A stretch of 64,000 nucleotides of DNA from HNR sp040400085 (GCA_040400085.1 JBBAQX010000004.1:62001-126000); one strand, 5' to 3'. Shown: positions 17,907-25,362, counted from the stretch's first letter. Notes: generated from the letters alone by a model not told the origin. Numbers and translations: made by a program.

Positions 17907-18520
17907 TCCAACGCACCCGAGTCTCCCCGCAATTCAAGACCAAAGCCTTTGAGGAGTATGTCAATATCCCCAAAGTGGTAAGGGTTCGTAACTTTACGGA
18001 GGTTGCTGCCCACAAGTTCTCGGAAGAGATCAATGCGGCCCTGGCCACCCACCAGACCCTTATCCCGGTCGTGATCGATTCCTATGGCGGCGACGTGTAC
18101 GCCCTGCTGTCCATGATCGACACCTTGAAAGCCAGCAAGGCCAGGATTGCCACCATCGTAGAGGGCAAGGCCATGTCCTGCGGGGCCATCCTCTTTAGCT
18201 GTGGGCATCAAGGGCTCCGGTTCATCGGGCCTAACGCAACCCTCATGCTCCATGACGCGGTGGGTAACGCCACTTCCGGGAAAGCCGAAGACCTGGGCCT
18301 TACCGCCAGGGAGGTGATGCGTCTCAACCGGAAGCTGTGGAACATCGTCGAGCGAAACATCGGATGTAAGCGGGGTGCCCTTTGGCAAGAAGCCCAGCTT
18401 AGGGGTAGGGCTGACTGGTACCTTACACCCCAAGAAGCCGCTAAGATCGGCCTGGCCACAGCTATTGGGGTTCCCACTTTCGAGACCCGGCTGTCTGTCG
18501 AGACCACGCTAAGCCTCTAA
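17903..18520 (+). CDS. ClpP-like serine peptidase
   Basis: 205 residues. Strand/turn order matches the ClpP/crotonase fold: IPVVIDSYGGDVYALLSMID is the oxyanion-hole segment, the nucleophile is Ser92 in GKAMSCGA and the catalytic His is His117 in LMLHDAV. Phages use ClpP-like enzymes as head-maturation or protein-turnover peptidases. No portal or capsid gene is nearby, so a maturation role is not supported here. Translationally coupled (ATGA) to the metallophosphoesterase. Confidence 0.85.
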   Translation: MIQRTRVSPQFKTKAFEEYVNIPKVVRVRNFTEVAAHKFSEEINAALATHQTLIPVVIDSYGGDVYALLSMIDTLKASKARIATIVEGKAMSCGAILFSCGHQGLRFIGPNATLMLHDAVGNATSGKAEDLGLTAREVMRLNRKLWNIVERNIGCKRGALWQEAQLRGRADWYLTPQEAAKIGLATAIGVPTFETRLSVETTLSL

Positions 18521-18787
18521 GGCTGCTTCAGGGTCTTCTCGACCCTCGTAGTAGTGGTGGTGGTCTCCAAGAGAAGCCTCCGCCACAATCCTACGCCAGT
18601 CCGGCCCATACGTAGCGTACATGAGTTCAGGGTCCAGAGCCGTCTCTAGGGCCCTTTCTTCTTTCCTACGCTGGCGCGCATGGGCCAGACTATCGACCCT
18701 GGACTTGGCGTCAGATAGACGGTCCTCTTTGACTGAACGCTTCGATTCACGATCTTGGGGGGGATTTTTGCCTCTGTCGTGCCGCAT
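18509..18787 (-). CDS. Hypothetical small charged protein
   Basis: 92 residues, highly charged with a basic N-terminus and an unusual HHHYY cluster near the C-terminus. It converges on the ClpP-like gene with a 12-base 3' overlap. No family recognised. Confidence 0.5.
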   Translation of the reverse strand: MRHDRGKNPPQDRESKRSVKEDRLSDAKSRVDSLAHARQRRKEERALETALDPELMYATYGPDWRRIVAEASLGDHHHYYEGREDPEAALEA

Positions 18788-18861
18788 TCTAGCTATGTGG
18801 CACCATGGGTAAGTTAAGGGTCTTATTCTAAACGAAGGACCCCCCTTACGTAAAGGACACC

Positions 18862-19572
18862 ATGTCTGCCGCCGACCGCGTTGCCTCCAAGTATGCCGCC
18901 AAAAACCCCGCCCTGGTTGACCTGTCCCGGATGATGGGCAGGGGCAAGACTGTCTTTGCCGCCTACCTGGCCAAGGAGACCGGGTACGAATGGGCTGCCG
19001 ACGCCCGAACCGAGCGTAGCGCGACCGTGATCTTCCGGTTTGACCCCAAGCCGGAGGACAAGTACGGCCACGTTGAGGTCCGGGTCTCCCTGTCGGCCAA
19101 GGAAGAAAGCAAGTTTCACGTTGAGGTCTTGTTCTCCCAGTACAGTGGAGGTCGCTGGTACGAGACCATGACCCTGTCCCGCGAAGACTTCACCGCCTCC
19201 AAGGTCATGACCAATGTGGCCAAAGAGATCGCCCGGCGTAACTCGGGGGACAAGACCAAAGAGTTGTCCGACATTTCCAAGGCGGCATCTGATTCCGTCG
19301 TCCGCCTCGAAGCCCTGACCGAAGCGGTGGAAGACCTGTCCGCCCTGGTGGCTACTTTGAAGGCCGAAACCCTGGCTACCAACCAGAAGAAGATTCAGGC
19401 AGCGGTCGCGGTGGCCCAGGAGAAAGTCAAGTCCCTGGCCAGTTACCTGAGCCAGATCGACACCCTGGCTTACTACCTGGACGGCGAAGACTTAGAGACA
19501 GCGGGTCTGCCCTCCCCTGTAACGGAGAACCCGGTTAGAAGAACGGCCAGAAACCCACGGCACTCTCCCTGA
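18862..19572 (+). CDS. Hypothetical protein with shared N-terminal KYAAK motif
   Basis: 236 residues. It begins SAADRVASKYAAK, nearly the same as the start of another hypothetical protein in this window (22673-23077, DRIVAKYAAK). The middle is beta-rich and the second half is helical with Ala/Lys/Glu heptads (coiled-coil-like). The basic tail is RRTARNPRHSP. The gene stands alone between convergent minus-strand genes. Role unknown. Confidence 0.75.
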   Translation: MSAADRVASKYAAKNPALVDLSRMMGRGKTVFAAYLAKETGYEWAADARTERSATVIFRFDPKPEDKYGHVEVRVSLSAKEESKFHVEVLFSQYSGGRWYETMTLSREDFTASKVMTNVAKEIARRNSGDKTKELSDISKAASDSVVRLEALTEAVEDLSALVATLKAETLATNQKKIQAAVAVAQEKVKSLASYLSQIDTLAYYLDGEDLETAGLPSPVTENPVRRTARNPRHSP

Positions 19573-19696
19573 GAGTTGCGCCAGAAGTCGCTCTTTAGCT
19601 GTCTGTCTCTCCTGTACCTCAGGAAAAGGCCATCCCCGACACTCTCAACGTAGGCCACCAGCGGAAACCATCGGTGGTAGGCACGAAGCAAGAAAA

Positions 19697-19744
19697 CCCC
19701 ACGTACCACAGCACTTGCCTTCCTGGCCAGCGTGGTACGTGGGG
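19697..19744 (-). terminator. Rho-independent terminator, 13-bp stem
   Basis: Arms ccccacgtaccac and gtggtacgtgggg are perfectly complementary, with a 22-base loop. On the minus strand the stem is followed by TTTTCTTG, so it ends the transcript coming from 20.4 kb. Confidence 0.7.
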
Positions 19745-19802
19745 CTCTTGTCGTTGGTCTGGGGTCCTGTCGATAGCTGAGCATGGGGGGGCTTACACCC
19801 CT

Positions 19803-20372
19803 TCACCGGGCTAGTCGTTCTAGCTCCCCGTTCTCACCACAGATAGGGCAAGGATAGTCCGAGTCTTCAATAGTTTGCCCCTCCCCATCGGTATGGTCAC
19901 AGGGAGGAAGGGTCAGGGTTGAGGATACCCTGAGGTGGTCTAGCTCAGCCTCTTTCTCCGCCAGTAGCGCTTTCAGAACACCCGTTTGCCGAGTCAGAGC
20001 CAACCACTTCTGATGCCGGGACCTCTGGAGCAGGGAACGCTTACCCACAGGCTTCTTCCCGGAAACCAACCCCAAAAGGGTCTGGTATTCCCAGGGACAC
20101 TCCCACCAGCCGAACACCTCTGGCCACCTGGGAGGGCCAAGCTTGATGGCTTCCCCCAGGTAGTAGACCGCAACCATGGGGTCTTGGAACTTGAAGAGTT
20201 CTCGAAACGTAAGGTCACGGCCGTCGATGGTCTCTACGTGGAACCCCTCCTGGGAGATCCCAGCATCCATGAGAGGCCCCTGGGAATGGGTCTGGGGCGT
20301 GGGGTCCCTCCAACACTCTTGGATGAAGGCATCAAGAGCCCGATAGACCTCGTTTTCCGAAGCTGAGGTCAT
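19803..20372 (-). CDS. Hypothetical protein with C-terminal zinc motif
   Basis: 189 residues, no recognised family. A helical central part (LLAEKEAELDHLR) precedes a C-terminal CDH...CPIC cluster that could bind zinc. ATGA overlap with the next upstream gene; these three genes (to 20763) are the last protein genes before the tRNA array. Confidence 0.65.
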   Translation of the reverse strand: MTSASENEVYRALDAFIQECWRDPTPQTHSQGPLMDAGISQEGFHVETIDGRDLTFRELFKFQDPMVAVYYLGEAIKLGPPRWPEVFGWWECPWEYQTLLGLVSGKKPVGKRSLLQRSRHQKWLALTRQTGVLKALLAEKEAELDHLRVSSTLTLPPCDHTDGEGQTIEDSDYPCPICGENGELERLAR

Positions 20373-20560
20373 GTTTCCTCCGCTTCACGGGAAGCCCGGA
20401 GGTTCACCCACTCCAGCTTGGCAGCAAGCGTACCTGCCAGGGACTCTTCCATGGTAGAGAGGTTCAAGCAACTCTGAAGAGAGGAGAGCAGGCGCCAGGC
20501 CCCCTCTGCATCGAAAGGGTCTCGGGCTAGCTCTGTACGGAGAGATGCTTCGTAGGTCAT
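20369..20560 (-). CDS. Hypothetical small protein
   Basis: 63 residues, helical, unrecognised. Start and stop overlap the flanking genes by 4 bases each (ATGA), the strongest support that it is translated. Confidence 0.65.
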   Translation of the reverse strand: MTYEASLRTELARDPFDAEGAWRLLSSLQSCLNLSTMEESLAGTLAAKLEWVNLRASREAEET

Positions 20561-20763
20561 GGTCCGAACGAGTATAGCTCGTTGTGGCCACCCTCATCGA
20601 GGATCTTCTCGATAAGAGCCTCTAGCAACTGGTCCTCTTCGTAAGACCAGGGGCCTTCTACACCCAACACCATAGCTTCATGCGCCAAAGCAGAGGCAAC
20701 ACGTAGGTCTAGGGGGGTCGTGGCCAACATGGCCCGGAGACGGTCGCCAATAGGTTCTGGCAT
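20557..20763 (-). CDS. Hypothetical small protein
   Basis: 68 residues from ATG 20763 (MPEPIGDRL). The reading frame stays open further upstream but would run through a tRNA gene, so the shorter start is preferred. Helical and acidic, unrecognised. Coupled to the next gene. Confidence 0.6.
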   Translation of the reverse strand: MPEPIGDRLRAMLATTPLDLRVASALAHEAMVLGVEGPWSYEEDQLLEALIEKILDEGGHNELYSFGP

Positions 20764-20799
20764 ACCGTAGACTACACCAGGACAACCTACGTTTCTTTG

Positions 20800-20870
20800 A
20801 GCTACCACCGGGAGTCGGACCCGGATTTCTCCCGTACCAAGGGAGTGCCTTACCGTTGGACTATGGCAGC
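20800..20870 (-). tRNA. tRNA-Thr(GGT)
   Basis: Acceptor GCTGCCA pairs TGGTAGC; anticodon loop TTGGTAC; T-loop TCCGACT. Last gene of the array in the direction of transcription. Confidence 0.85.
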
Positions 20871-20874
20871 TTAG

Positions 20875-20945
20875 AGCTACACGAGGGACTCGCACCCTCA
20901 TCGGTCGCTTACGAGGCGACTGCTCTACTTTTGAGCTAGTGCAGC
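20875..20945 (-). tRNA. tRNA-Thr(CGT)
   Basis: Acceptor GCTGCAC pairs GTGTAGC; anticodon loop CTCGTAA in a 5-bp GTCGC/GCGAC stem; T-loop TGCGAGT. The 5' end overlaps the stop region of the HNH gene by about 21 bases. Confidence 0.85.
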
Positions 20946-21515
20946 AAATTTTTCTTTAGCATAACGGTCTCTACGGGCCTTACGACCTCTACCTCTATTC
21001 TTCCCGGCAAACGTTGGAAGCTGGCCGTCACAATTCCGGCAAATGAGCCGTAGGTTGGTTGGGTCGTTGTTTTCAGGGTTCCCGTCAGCGTGGTCTACGA
21101 CTAGGGGTACGGGGTTGCCCTGCCATTCCCTGACCATACAGATAGCACAGCACAGGTCCCGAATCTTCAGCAGGCGACGGCGACGAGCCTGGTCTGTATG
21201 TAGGTCCGCGAAGGCAACCTTGGTGTGAACTAGGCCGGCTGCAATACAACCGGGACATTGTCGGTTCAACCCGGAAGGGTTACCACAAGGGCAGATCCGA
21301 ACCTTGCGCGGCTTGCAACCGTTGGTGACGGTCGCTGCACAGGAGTGATTACAGAAGTCATTGCGTCGCTTCTCATAGGGCAAAGGTTGCCGGCAACTTT
21401 CGAGCTTACAGTGAGAAGGGTTGTCCTCATAGGCTGCCTTGAACTTCGCCCAGTTAGCATCTAGGGTACGCCTTGCCTTAGCAATCCCGAGCTTTCCCGC
21501 TTCACGCCGGTTCAT
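20925..21515 (-). CDS. HNH homing endonuclease-like protein
   Basis: 196 residues. The N-terminal half carries paired zinc knuckles (CKLESC, CNHSC, CPCG, CPGC) and a DNA-binding-like start (REAGKLGIAKARR). The C-terminal half is an HNH nuclease: CCAIC, VVDHADGNPENNDPTNLRLI, CRNCD. Free-standing HNH genes of this type commonly sit beside tRNA genes in phages as selfish elements. Its stop codon lies inside tRNA-Thr(CGT). Confidence 0.85.
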   Translation of the reverse strand: MNRREAGKLGIAKARRTLDANWAKFKAAYEDNPSHCKLESCRQPLPYEKRRNDFCNHSCAATVTNGCKPRKVRICPCGNPSGLNRQCPGCIAAGLVHTKVAFADLHTDQARRRRLLKIRDLCCAICMVREWQGNPVPLVVDHADGNPENNDPTNLRLICRNCDGQLPTFAGKNRGRGRKARRDRYAKEKFAALAQK

Positions 21516-21573
21516 ACCTAGCGGAGGCTATCGGAAGATTACGATTAGGTTAGCTGTGCCCCGTTCCGTGTCT

Positions 21574-22023
21574 TCACCCCCCAAACCCCTGGCTAAGGAG
21601 CCATTCCTTGCTGATTGGGTTGGGGAGGCTGCGAAGGAAAGTGACCACCTCCGCCTTGGACCAAGGCGAAGGGTAAGGTGTCTCCAGGTAGGTGTCATCG
21701 GCACCCCAGAAGGAGACATGGTACTTGAAGGGGGCTTCAAGCTTCACAGAGGTTCGCCTCTTACCGCCCTGGCCCCGTTGGGTCACACTTCGGTTTGGAG
21801 ATACAAACCCCATGACAAGGTCACCTGGAGCCCAAGCACGGCGATCTGGGTCAGGGTCTCTCCCGCTGTAGAGCGGGGTGCTGCCCCCGGCCGAGAAGTT
21901 AGGGGCCCACCATTCTCCAGGGGCCAAGGGCCACCAGAAGGAGACCGTCCGAATGTCGCTCTCATCCTTGCTGTCCAGAAACTCATCTAGTGTCTGGTAG
22001 TCAGGGCGCTGGTGAAGGGTCAT
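21574..22023 (-). CDS. Hypothetical Trp-rich protein
   Basis: 149 residues, rich in Trp and Pro (SFWWPLAPGEWWAPNF). The minus-strand frame was preferred over an overlapping plus-strand frame because its composition matches the neighbours and it has a clean ATG at 22023. Function unknown. Confidence 0.55.
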   Translation of the reverse strand: MTLHQRPDYQTLDEFLDSKDESDIRTVSFWWPLAPGEWWAPNFSAGGSTPLYSGRDPDPDRRAWAPGDLVMGFVSPNRSVTQRGQGGKRRTSVKLEAPFKYHVSFWGADDTYLETPYPSPWSKAEVVTFLRSLPNPISKEWLLSQGFGG

Positions 22024-22143
22024 GGTGGGTCTCTACGGTGAGGGGGGATGCCCTTTACACTGATCTACCTGCATGACTTGTCGGCGCAGCCAGAGTCGCA
22101 CTGGCCTTAGGGACTTATAAGACCCCCTCGTTCAACTGGAACG

Positions 22144-22437
22144 TTACGCCGGTTTTAAACGCATCCCGAAGGTAACTGCCAAGCCCCAGGCATTACCGTA
22201 TGCCTGAATCGCTAGACCGAGACCCTTGAGAACTTTGGCCCGGGTCGAGCCCAAAGACCCATAGGCTTTGGACAGCATCGCTCCCTGGGATCGGTAAGCT
22301 TCTCGGATCTGCTCATCCACCCCATCCTCAGCGGTACCCCCGTATTCACGGCGGATATCCTCCATGATATCTGAGGTAGCACTTTGGAGGGCCCTCACGT
22401 CCTGCTCTCCCTGAGACCCCATCTGAGAGGGGGTCAT
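22144..22437 (-). CDS. Hypothetical protein
   Basis: 97 residues, acidic helical N-terminus and a more hydrophobic, Ala/Gly-rich C-terminal third that could be amphipathic. No family recognised. Lies just before the first class II tRNA-Leu. Confidence 0.55.
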   Translation of the reverse strand: MTPSQMGSQGEQDVRALQSATSDIMEDIRREYGGTAEDGVDEQIREAYRSQGAMLSKAYGSLGSTRAKVLKGLGLAIQAYGNAWGLAVTFGMRLKPA

Positions 22438-22469
22438 CCCGCTCGCCTTGATAGCCTGGGGGCTTTAGG

Positions 22470-22552
22470 TGCCCTAGGGGGGAATCGAACCCCCACGGAT
22501 GATATCCGGCTGGTTTTGAATCAGCTACGTCTGCCTGTTTCGTCACCAGGGC
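22470..22552 (-). tRNA. tRNA-Leu(CAA), class II
   Basis: Acceptor GCCCTGG pairs CTAGGGC; anticodon loop TTCAAAA; long variable arm CGGAT/ATCCG; T-loop TTCGATT. Confidence 0.85.
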
Positions 22553-22556
22553 GGGA

Positions 22557-22676
22557 CTACTTCTGACAAAGAAGTAGAGCCAGGACAAGAAAGTGGATCA
22601 GCAAAGAGGTCCCTATGGCCCCTAGCCACTTCTCTGTATCGGGGTCGTCAGGAGGCCCGCGATGCCTACTTCTCAT
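22557..22676 (-). CDS. Small single-pass membrane protein
   Basis: 39 residues (too short for most gene finders). A charged N-terminus (MRSRHRGPPDDPDTEKW) is followed by a hydrophobic segment LGAIGTSLLIHFLVLALLL. The ATG overlaps the stop codon of the upstream 134-residue gene (ATGA), suggesting translational coupling across an embedded tRNA gene. Confidence 0.55.
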   Translation of the reverse strand: MRSRHRGPPDDPDTEKWLGAIGTSLLIHFLVLALLLCQK

Positions 22677-23077
22677 CTGAGCAAACATGGTACCCCCGGC
22701 AGGACTCGAACCTGCATAAAATCCTCTTTAGGAAAGAGGTGCCGTATCCTTTGAGCCACGGGGGCTAAGATGCTGTCTGACTGCCGTTCAACCATCCGGT
22801 AGAACTCTTCCGGGCTGACCGTCTTCAGGTCATCGTAGGTAAGAGTCCGGGCTGAACCGAAGTCTTTGGCCGTGAGCCCCACAGAGAGGTACACCGCCTG
22901 AGGCTTGAACCACACCCGGGTCTTCCCGCTGGGCGAGGTGGCGTGGGGAATCTTCAAGGGGCCCGAAAGGGTCCAACCCTTGTCCTTGAGCAGGTCCTTG
23001 TACTCCTGATGGATCTGAGCGTAGGTCTTTGCCTTGGCGGCGTACTTGGCCACGATACGATCAACAGAGTTGGACAT
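22673..23077 (-). CDS. Hypothetical protein; 3' end contains a complete tRNA gene
   Basis: 134 residues starting SNSVDRIVAKYAAK, a motif shared with the 18862-19572 protein. Residues about 105-128 are encoded by tRNA-Arg(CCT), which lies in the same strand and without a stop codon in this frame. The stop at 22673 forms an ATGA with the next small membrane gene. The last 30 residues are therefore constrained by tRNA structure rather than by protein function, and the ancestral protein was probably shorter. Confidence 0.65.
   Translation of the reverse strand: MSNSVDRIVAKYAAKAKTYAQIHQEYKDLLKDKGWTLSGPLKIPHATSPSGKTRVWFKPQAVYLSVGLTAKDFGSARTLTYDDLKTVSPEEFYRMVERQSDSILAPVAQRIRHLFPKEDFMQVRVLPGVPCLLR
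22691..22765 (-). tRNA. tRNA-Arg(CCT), CCA encoded
   Basis: Acceptor GCCCCCG pairs CGGGGGT, followed by A and CCA at 22688-22690; anticodon loop TTCCTAA in CCTCT/AGAGG stem; T-loop TTCGAGT. Lies inside an open reading frame. Confidence 0.88.
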
Positions 23078-23110
23078 GCTGTTACCTACGTAGCAGACAC
23101 AACAGTTTTA

Positions 23111-23183
23111 GTACCCCCAGAAGGAGTCGAACCTTCACAAGGCCGGGTAGAAGCCGGCTGCCCTTCCGTTGGGCGTTGGGGGC
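23111..23183 (-). tRNA. tRNA-Arg(TCT)
   Basis: Acceptor GCCCCCA pairs TGGGGGT; anticodon loop CTTCTAC in GCCGG/CCGGC stem; T-loop TTCGACT. Confidence 0.87.
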
Positions 23184-23194
23184 GTAGCGTTGGG

Positions 23195-23515
23195 TTACCC
23201 CACGCCAGAGTCTAAGATCGAAAAGTCCAGGGGCTTTTCCTCGGCAACCTCGGTCCAACCCTCTTTGACGAGGGCTGCCGCCACCAGGGCATCTGCCTCT
23301 TCACGGGTAGCCACCCGGGCCCCCAGAGGAACCCCGATGCCGCAAGGGCCTTTGACAACCTGAAAGCTGGACTTGGCGTAGGGGTCCCCCGGGGGACCCT
23401 CGAACCGCTGGTGGTAGCTGTAACCCATGAACCGGCGAGCAGCCTCGTAGTTACTGCTCTTGCAGCCGCATTCGCAATAATTGGGTTCAACCTTGATGGT
23501 ACGGGTAAGGATCAT
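23195..23515 (-). CDS. Hypothetical protein with CxCxC cluster
   Basis: 106 residues from ATG 23515 with an AGGA site. Near the N-terminus CECGCKS could bind metal; the remainder is alpha/beta with an acidic helical C-terminal third. Unrecognised. One of few protein genes kept inside the tRNA array. Confidence 0.6.
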   Translation of the reverse strand: MILTRTIKVEPNYCECGCKSSNYEAARRFMGYSYHQRFEGPPGDPYAKSSFQVVKGPCGIGVPLGARVATREEADALVAAALVKEGWTEVAEEKPLDFSILDSGVG

Positions 23516-23572
23516 GTTCCTGATTTCCTTACCCCCCTCTACGCCGCGGAGGTACCAGGTTTAGAAATTCGG

Positions 23573-23653
23573 TCGGGTCGCCAGGACTCGCACCTGGATT
23601 CTCCCCCTTACATGGAGGCGGTATTCTTCAGGAGAGGAATGGCGATCAACCCA
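23573..23653 (-). tRNA. tRNA-like element, anticodon GTA (Tyr?), enlarged D region
   Basis: Acceptor TGGGTTG pairs CGACCCG and the T-stem CCAGG/CCTGG (loop TGCGAGT) is sound. The anticodon stem CCTCC/GGGGG holds loop ATGTAAG (GTA). The D region is 7-8 bases too long (ATTC/GAAT stem), so function is doubtful; a standard tRNA-Tyr exists at 30493. Confidence 0.4.
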
Positions 23654-23683
23654 CCCTCTCCCTTTTCACCCACAACCCGATGG

Positions 23684-23756
23684 AGTGACCTAGGGGTTAT
23701 GCTCCCCTCGAAGACCGTTTCACAGACGGCCGGCTTCACTAGCTGCCTCAGGCCAC
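23684..23756 (-). tRNA. tRNA-His(GTG), atypical T-loop
   Basis: Acceptor GTGGCCT pairs AGGTCAC; anticodon stem GCCGT/ACGGT with loop CTGTGAA; T-stem AGGGG/CCCCT closes the unusual loop AGCATAA; D-loop AGCTAGTGAA. Two bases separate it from tRNA-Ile. Confidence 0.7.
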
Positions 23757-23758
23757 AG

Positions 23759-23830
23759 TCGATCCGGTAGGTAACGCTCCTACGTCTCCTGCTTATCAGA
23801 CAGGCGCCCTGACTTTTGGACGACGGATCG
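23759..23830 (-). tRNA. tRNA-Ile(GAT), atypical T-loop
   Basis: Acceptor CGATCCG pairs CGGATCG perfectly; D-stem GTCC/GGGC; anticodon stem CCTGT/GCAGG with loop CTGATAA; T-stem GTAGG/CCTAC with loop AGCGTTA instead of TTCRANN. Confidence 0.75.
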
Positions 23831-23966
23831 GAAGTTTTACGTATCTCTTTCGGGCGGCCAAACCCGTAACCCGATATTTCTCCGGAGACCTCTAGATCCG
23901 GACTTGCTCTTGTTTCGAGAGTGCCATCTCTATAGCCTAAGTCCAAGAGTAGTGGTCGGTATGCAG
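23831..23966. other. Spacer without confident gene
   Basis: 136 bases between tRNA-Ile and tRNA-Thr. A short hairpin ctct/agag and a cggag/ctccg pair are visible, but no tRNA model fits and no coding frame is convincing. Confidence 0.3.
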
Positions 23967-24037
23967 GGCCCACACCCGGATTTGCACCGGGATCACGGAC
24001 TTACAAGATCCGGAGTCTGCTGTTGACGTATGCGGGC
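23967..24037 (-). tRNA. tRNA-Thr(TGT)
   Basis: Acceptor GCCCGCA pairs TGTGGGC; anticodon loop CTTGTAA in CGGAT/GTCCG stem; T-loop TGCAAAT. Confidence 0.83.
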
Positions 24038-24117
24038 AAGGTTCCCGAGGCAGGGTGACCGGACGGCCTACGGCCAGTACCCCTTACCTCAGGATAGGCT
24101 TCACCATTGAAGCCTTG

Positions 24118-24191
24118 TAGTCACGGAGGGAGTTGAACCCACACTATCTAGATCCTAAGTCTAGCGCCTCTGCCAGTTGGGCTACGTGACC
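24118..24191 (-). tRNA. tRNA-Leu(TAG) with short variable arm
   Basis: Acceptor GGTCACG pairs CGTGACT; anticodon stem CTAGA/TCTAG with loop CTTAGGA (TAG); T-loop TTCAACT. The variable region is about five bases, whereas bacterial Leu tRNAs are class II with a long arm. Confidence 0.8.
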
Positions 24192-24195
24192 ATGG

Positions 24196-24269
24196 TGACC
24201 CATCGGGGAATCGAACCCGCGATCCTCTGGGTGAAAACCAGAGATTCTGAACCACTGAACTAATGGGCC
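24196..24269 (-). tRNA. tRNA-Glu(TTC), CCA encoded
   Basis: Acceptor GGCCCAT pairs ATGGGTC then A-CCA; anticodon loop TTTTCAC in TCTGG/CCAGA; T-loop TTCGATT. Confidence 0.88.
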
Positions 24270-24273
24270 TTGG

Positions 24274-24345
24274 TGCTCCCTGGGGGAATCGAACCCCCCT
24301 TAACAGATCGAGAATCTGCGGTCCTGACCGATAGACGAAGGGAGC
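24274..24345 (-). tRNA. tRNA-Glu(CTC), CCA encoded
   Basis: Acceptor GCTCCCT pairs AGGGAGC then A-CCA; anticodon loop TTCTCGA in GCAGA/TCTGT; T-loop TTCGATT. Confidence 0.88.
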
Positions 24346-24353
24346 AAACTAAG

Positions 24354-24427
24354 TAGGTCCGGAGAGACTCGAACTCTCACCTAACCGGGTAAAAGCCGGT
24401 TGTGCTAACCGTTAACACCACGAACCC
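24354..24427 (-). tRNA. tRNA-Lys(TTT)
   Basis: Acceptor GGGTTCG pairs CGGACCT; anticodon loop CTTTTAC in ACCGG/CCGGT; T-loop TTCGAGT. Confidence 0.86.
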
Positions 24428-24449
24428 ATGCTTGGCTACACCAAGACAG

Positions 24450-24532
24450 TCAGGGTGAGAGGAATCGAACCTCCTATCCCCTTTCGGGGTCTTGCTCCCG
24501 AAGCAAGCGCCTTCCCAATAGGCTACACCCTG
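24450..24532 (-). tRNA. tRNA-Pro(CGG) with long variable arm
   Basis: Acceptor CAGGGTG pairs CACCCTG; anticodon stem CTTGC/GCAAG with loop TTCGGGA (CGG); variable arm CCCC-GAAA-GGGG; T-loop TTCGATT. Pro tRNAs normally have a short variable loop. Confidence 0.82.
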
Positions 24533-24553
24533 ATGACGACCCCTAGGGGCCAG

Positions 24554-24623
24554 AGCACAAGAAGGGAGTTGAACCCTTTAACCGCGATTTTGCAGACCGC
24601 GTTGCCAACCGTGACACCTGCGC
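24554..24623 (-). tRNA. tRNA-Cys(GCA)
   Basis: Acceptor GCGCAGG pairs CTTGTGC with U73 as expected for Cys; anticodon loop CTGCAAA in GCGGT/ATCGC; T-loop TTCAACT. Confidence 0.86.
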
Positions 24624-24811
24624 ATGATCGCTCCGGCTATGATGCACTTCACCACCGGGTCACCCCTTACCCACCATCGAATCGAACGAGGGCCTTCCCC
24701 ATCTTCAGGGTAGGTCTGCACCAGCAGTAGTAAAGGAACCCGGAGCCGTCTCCTAACGGCCGCCTTCCGGAACTGAGCATCAGCACCTTGTACTTCGGCG
24801 CTGGCACTTTG
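24624..24811. other. Spacer with degenerate tRNA-like segment
   Basis: Around 24672-24740 there is a TTCGATT T-loop, a CTGC/GCAG D-like hairpin and a loop CTGAAGA (GAA), but acceptor and anticodon stems pair poorly. It may be a decayed tRNA-Phe; an intact tRNA-Phe lies at 29606. Confidence 0.3.
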
Positions 24812-24886
24812 GGCAGGGGGTTGGCCGCGAGCCAACATCCATATTCGGTGGCCTACCGAAGCGCTCTACACTTGAGCTACCCCCAC
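24812..24886 (-). tRNA. tRNA-like element, loop TAGGCCA (anticodon GGC?)
   Basis: Acceptor GTGGGGG pairs CCCCTGC; D-stem GCTC/GAGC is standard; stem TTCGG/CCGAA holds TAGGCCA with A instead of U33; T-stem GTTGG/CCAAC closes the unusual loop CTCGCGG. Identity (Ala GCC codon?) is uncertain. Confidence 0.45.
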
Positions 24887-24890
24887 ATGG

Positions 24891-24965
24891 TTTCCCGGGG
24901 AGGTATTGAACCTCCCGCTCAAAGCCTGTGGCACAGGCCCCGAGTGACACTCTCTGTCCCGGGTA
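24891..24965 (-). tRNA. tRNA-Gly(GCC), CCA encoded, odd D-arm
   Basis: 3' end CCGGGAA-A-CCA and T-loop TTCAATA are sound; anticodon stem GGCCT/AGGCT with loop GTGCCAC. The 5' acceptor TACCCGG has one mismatch and the D-arm pairs poorly, so it may be weak or decaying. Confidence 0.55.
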
Positions 24966-24966
24966 G

Positions 24967-25036
24967 AGCGTGGGGCTGGTAACGAACCAGCATCTCCCAG
25001 ACAGAGGCCGGGATTCTTCAATTGAATTACCCCCGC
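24967..25036 (-). tRNA. tRNA-like element with 9-base anticodon loop
   Basis: Acceptor GCGGGGG pairs CCCACGC with one mismatch, D-stem ATTC/GAAT, T-loop TTCGTTA. Stem TCCCG/TGGGA closes the nine-base loop GCCTCTGTC; decoding identity is unclear. Confidence 0.4.
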
Positions 25037-25287
25037 AAGAAGACCCCCCTGTATGCGCTGTCAGCGGGTAAGCACTGACTGAAGCGAGGTGGGTTTGTTT
25101 TGCCCCTCAGGGAGGAATCGAACCTCCTATCTTGGTAGGTTAGGGTGTATGCTATCTGAGGTTCCGGCCGAAACCCGACCCTGTAGGTATACTCCACTTT
25201 CAGCCTACCGAATGGCTTATGGTGGCAACAGGGAGCACACATCCTTGGTCTACCAATCAGACCCCATAGTCTCCGAGGGAGAGAGAG
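25037..25287. other. Spacer with an isolated T-arm
   Basis: At about 25106-25175 a perfect T-arm (GGAGG/CCTCC, loop TTCGATT) is enclosed by CCTCAG/CTGAGG, but only 28 bases lie between 5' acceptor and T-stem, too few for both D and anticodon arms. No coding frame is convincing. Confidence 0.35.
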
Positions 25288-25358
25288 AGCAAGTAGAGGG
25301 GATCGAACCCTCCTAGCCACGTTGGGAACGTGGTGCCTAACCAATCGGCCATACCTGC
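25288..25358 (-). tRNA. tRNA-Gly(CCC)
   Basis: Acceptor GCAGGTA pairs TACTTGC; anticodon stem CCACG/CGTGG with loop TTCCCAA; T-loop TTCGATC. Confidence 0.87.
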
Positions 25359-25362
25359 ATGG

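Noticed and set aside
24038..24117. Extra tRNA between tRNA-Thr(TGT) and tRNA-Leu(TAG)
   Set aside because: Contains a GGCTTCA/TGAAGCC hairpin but no T-arm or anticodon arm.
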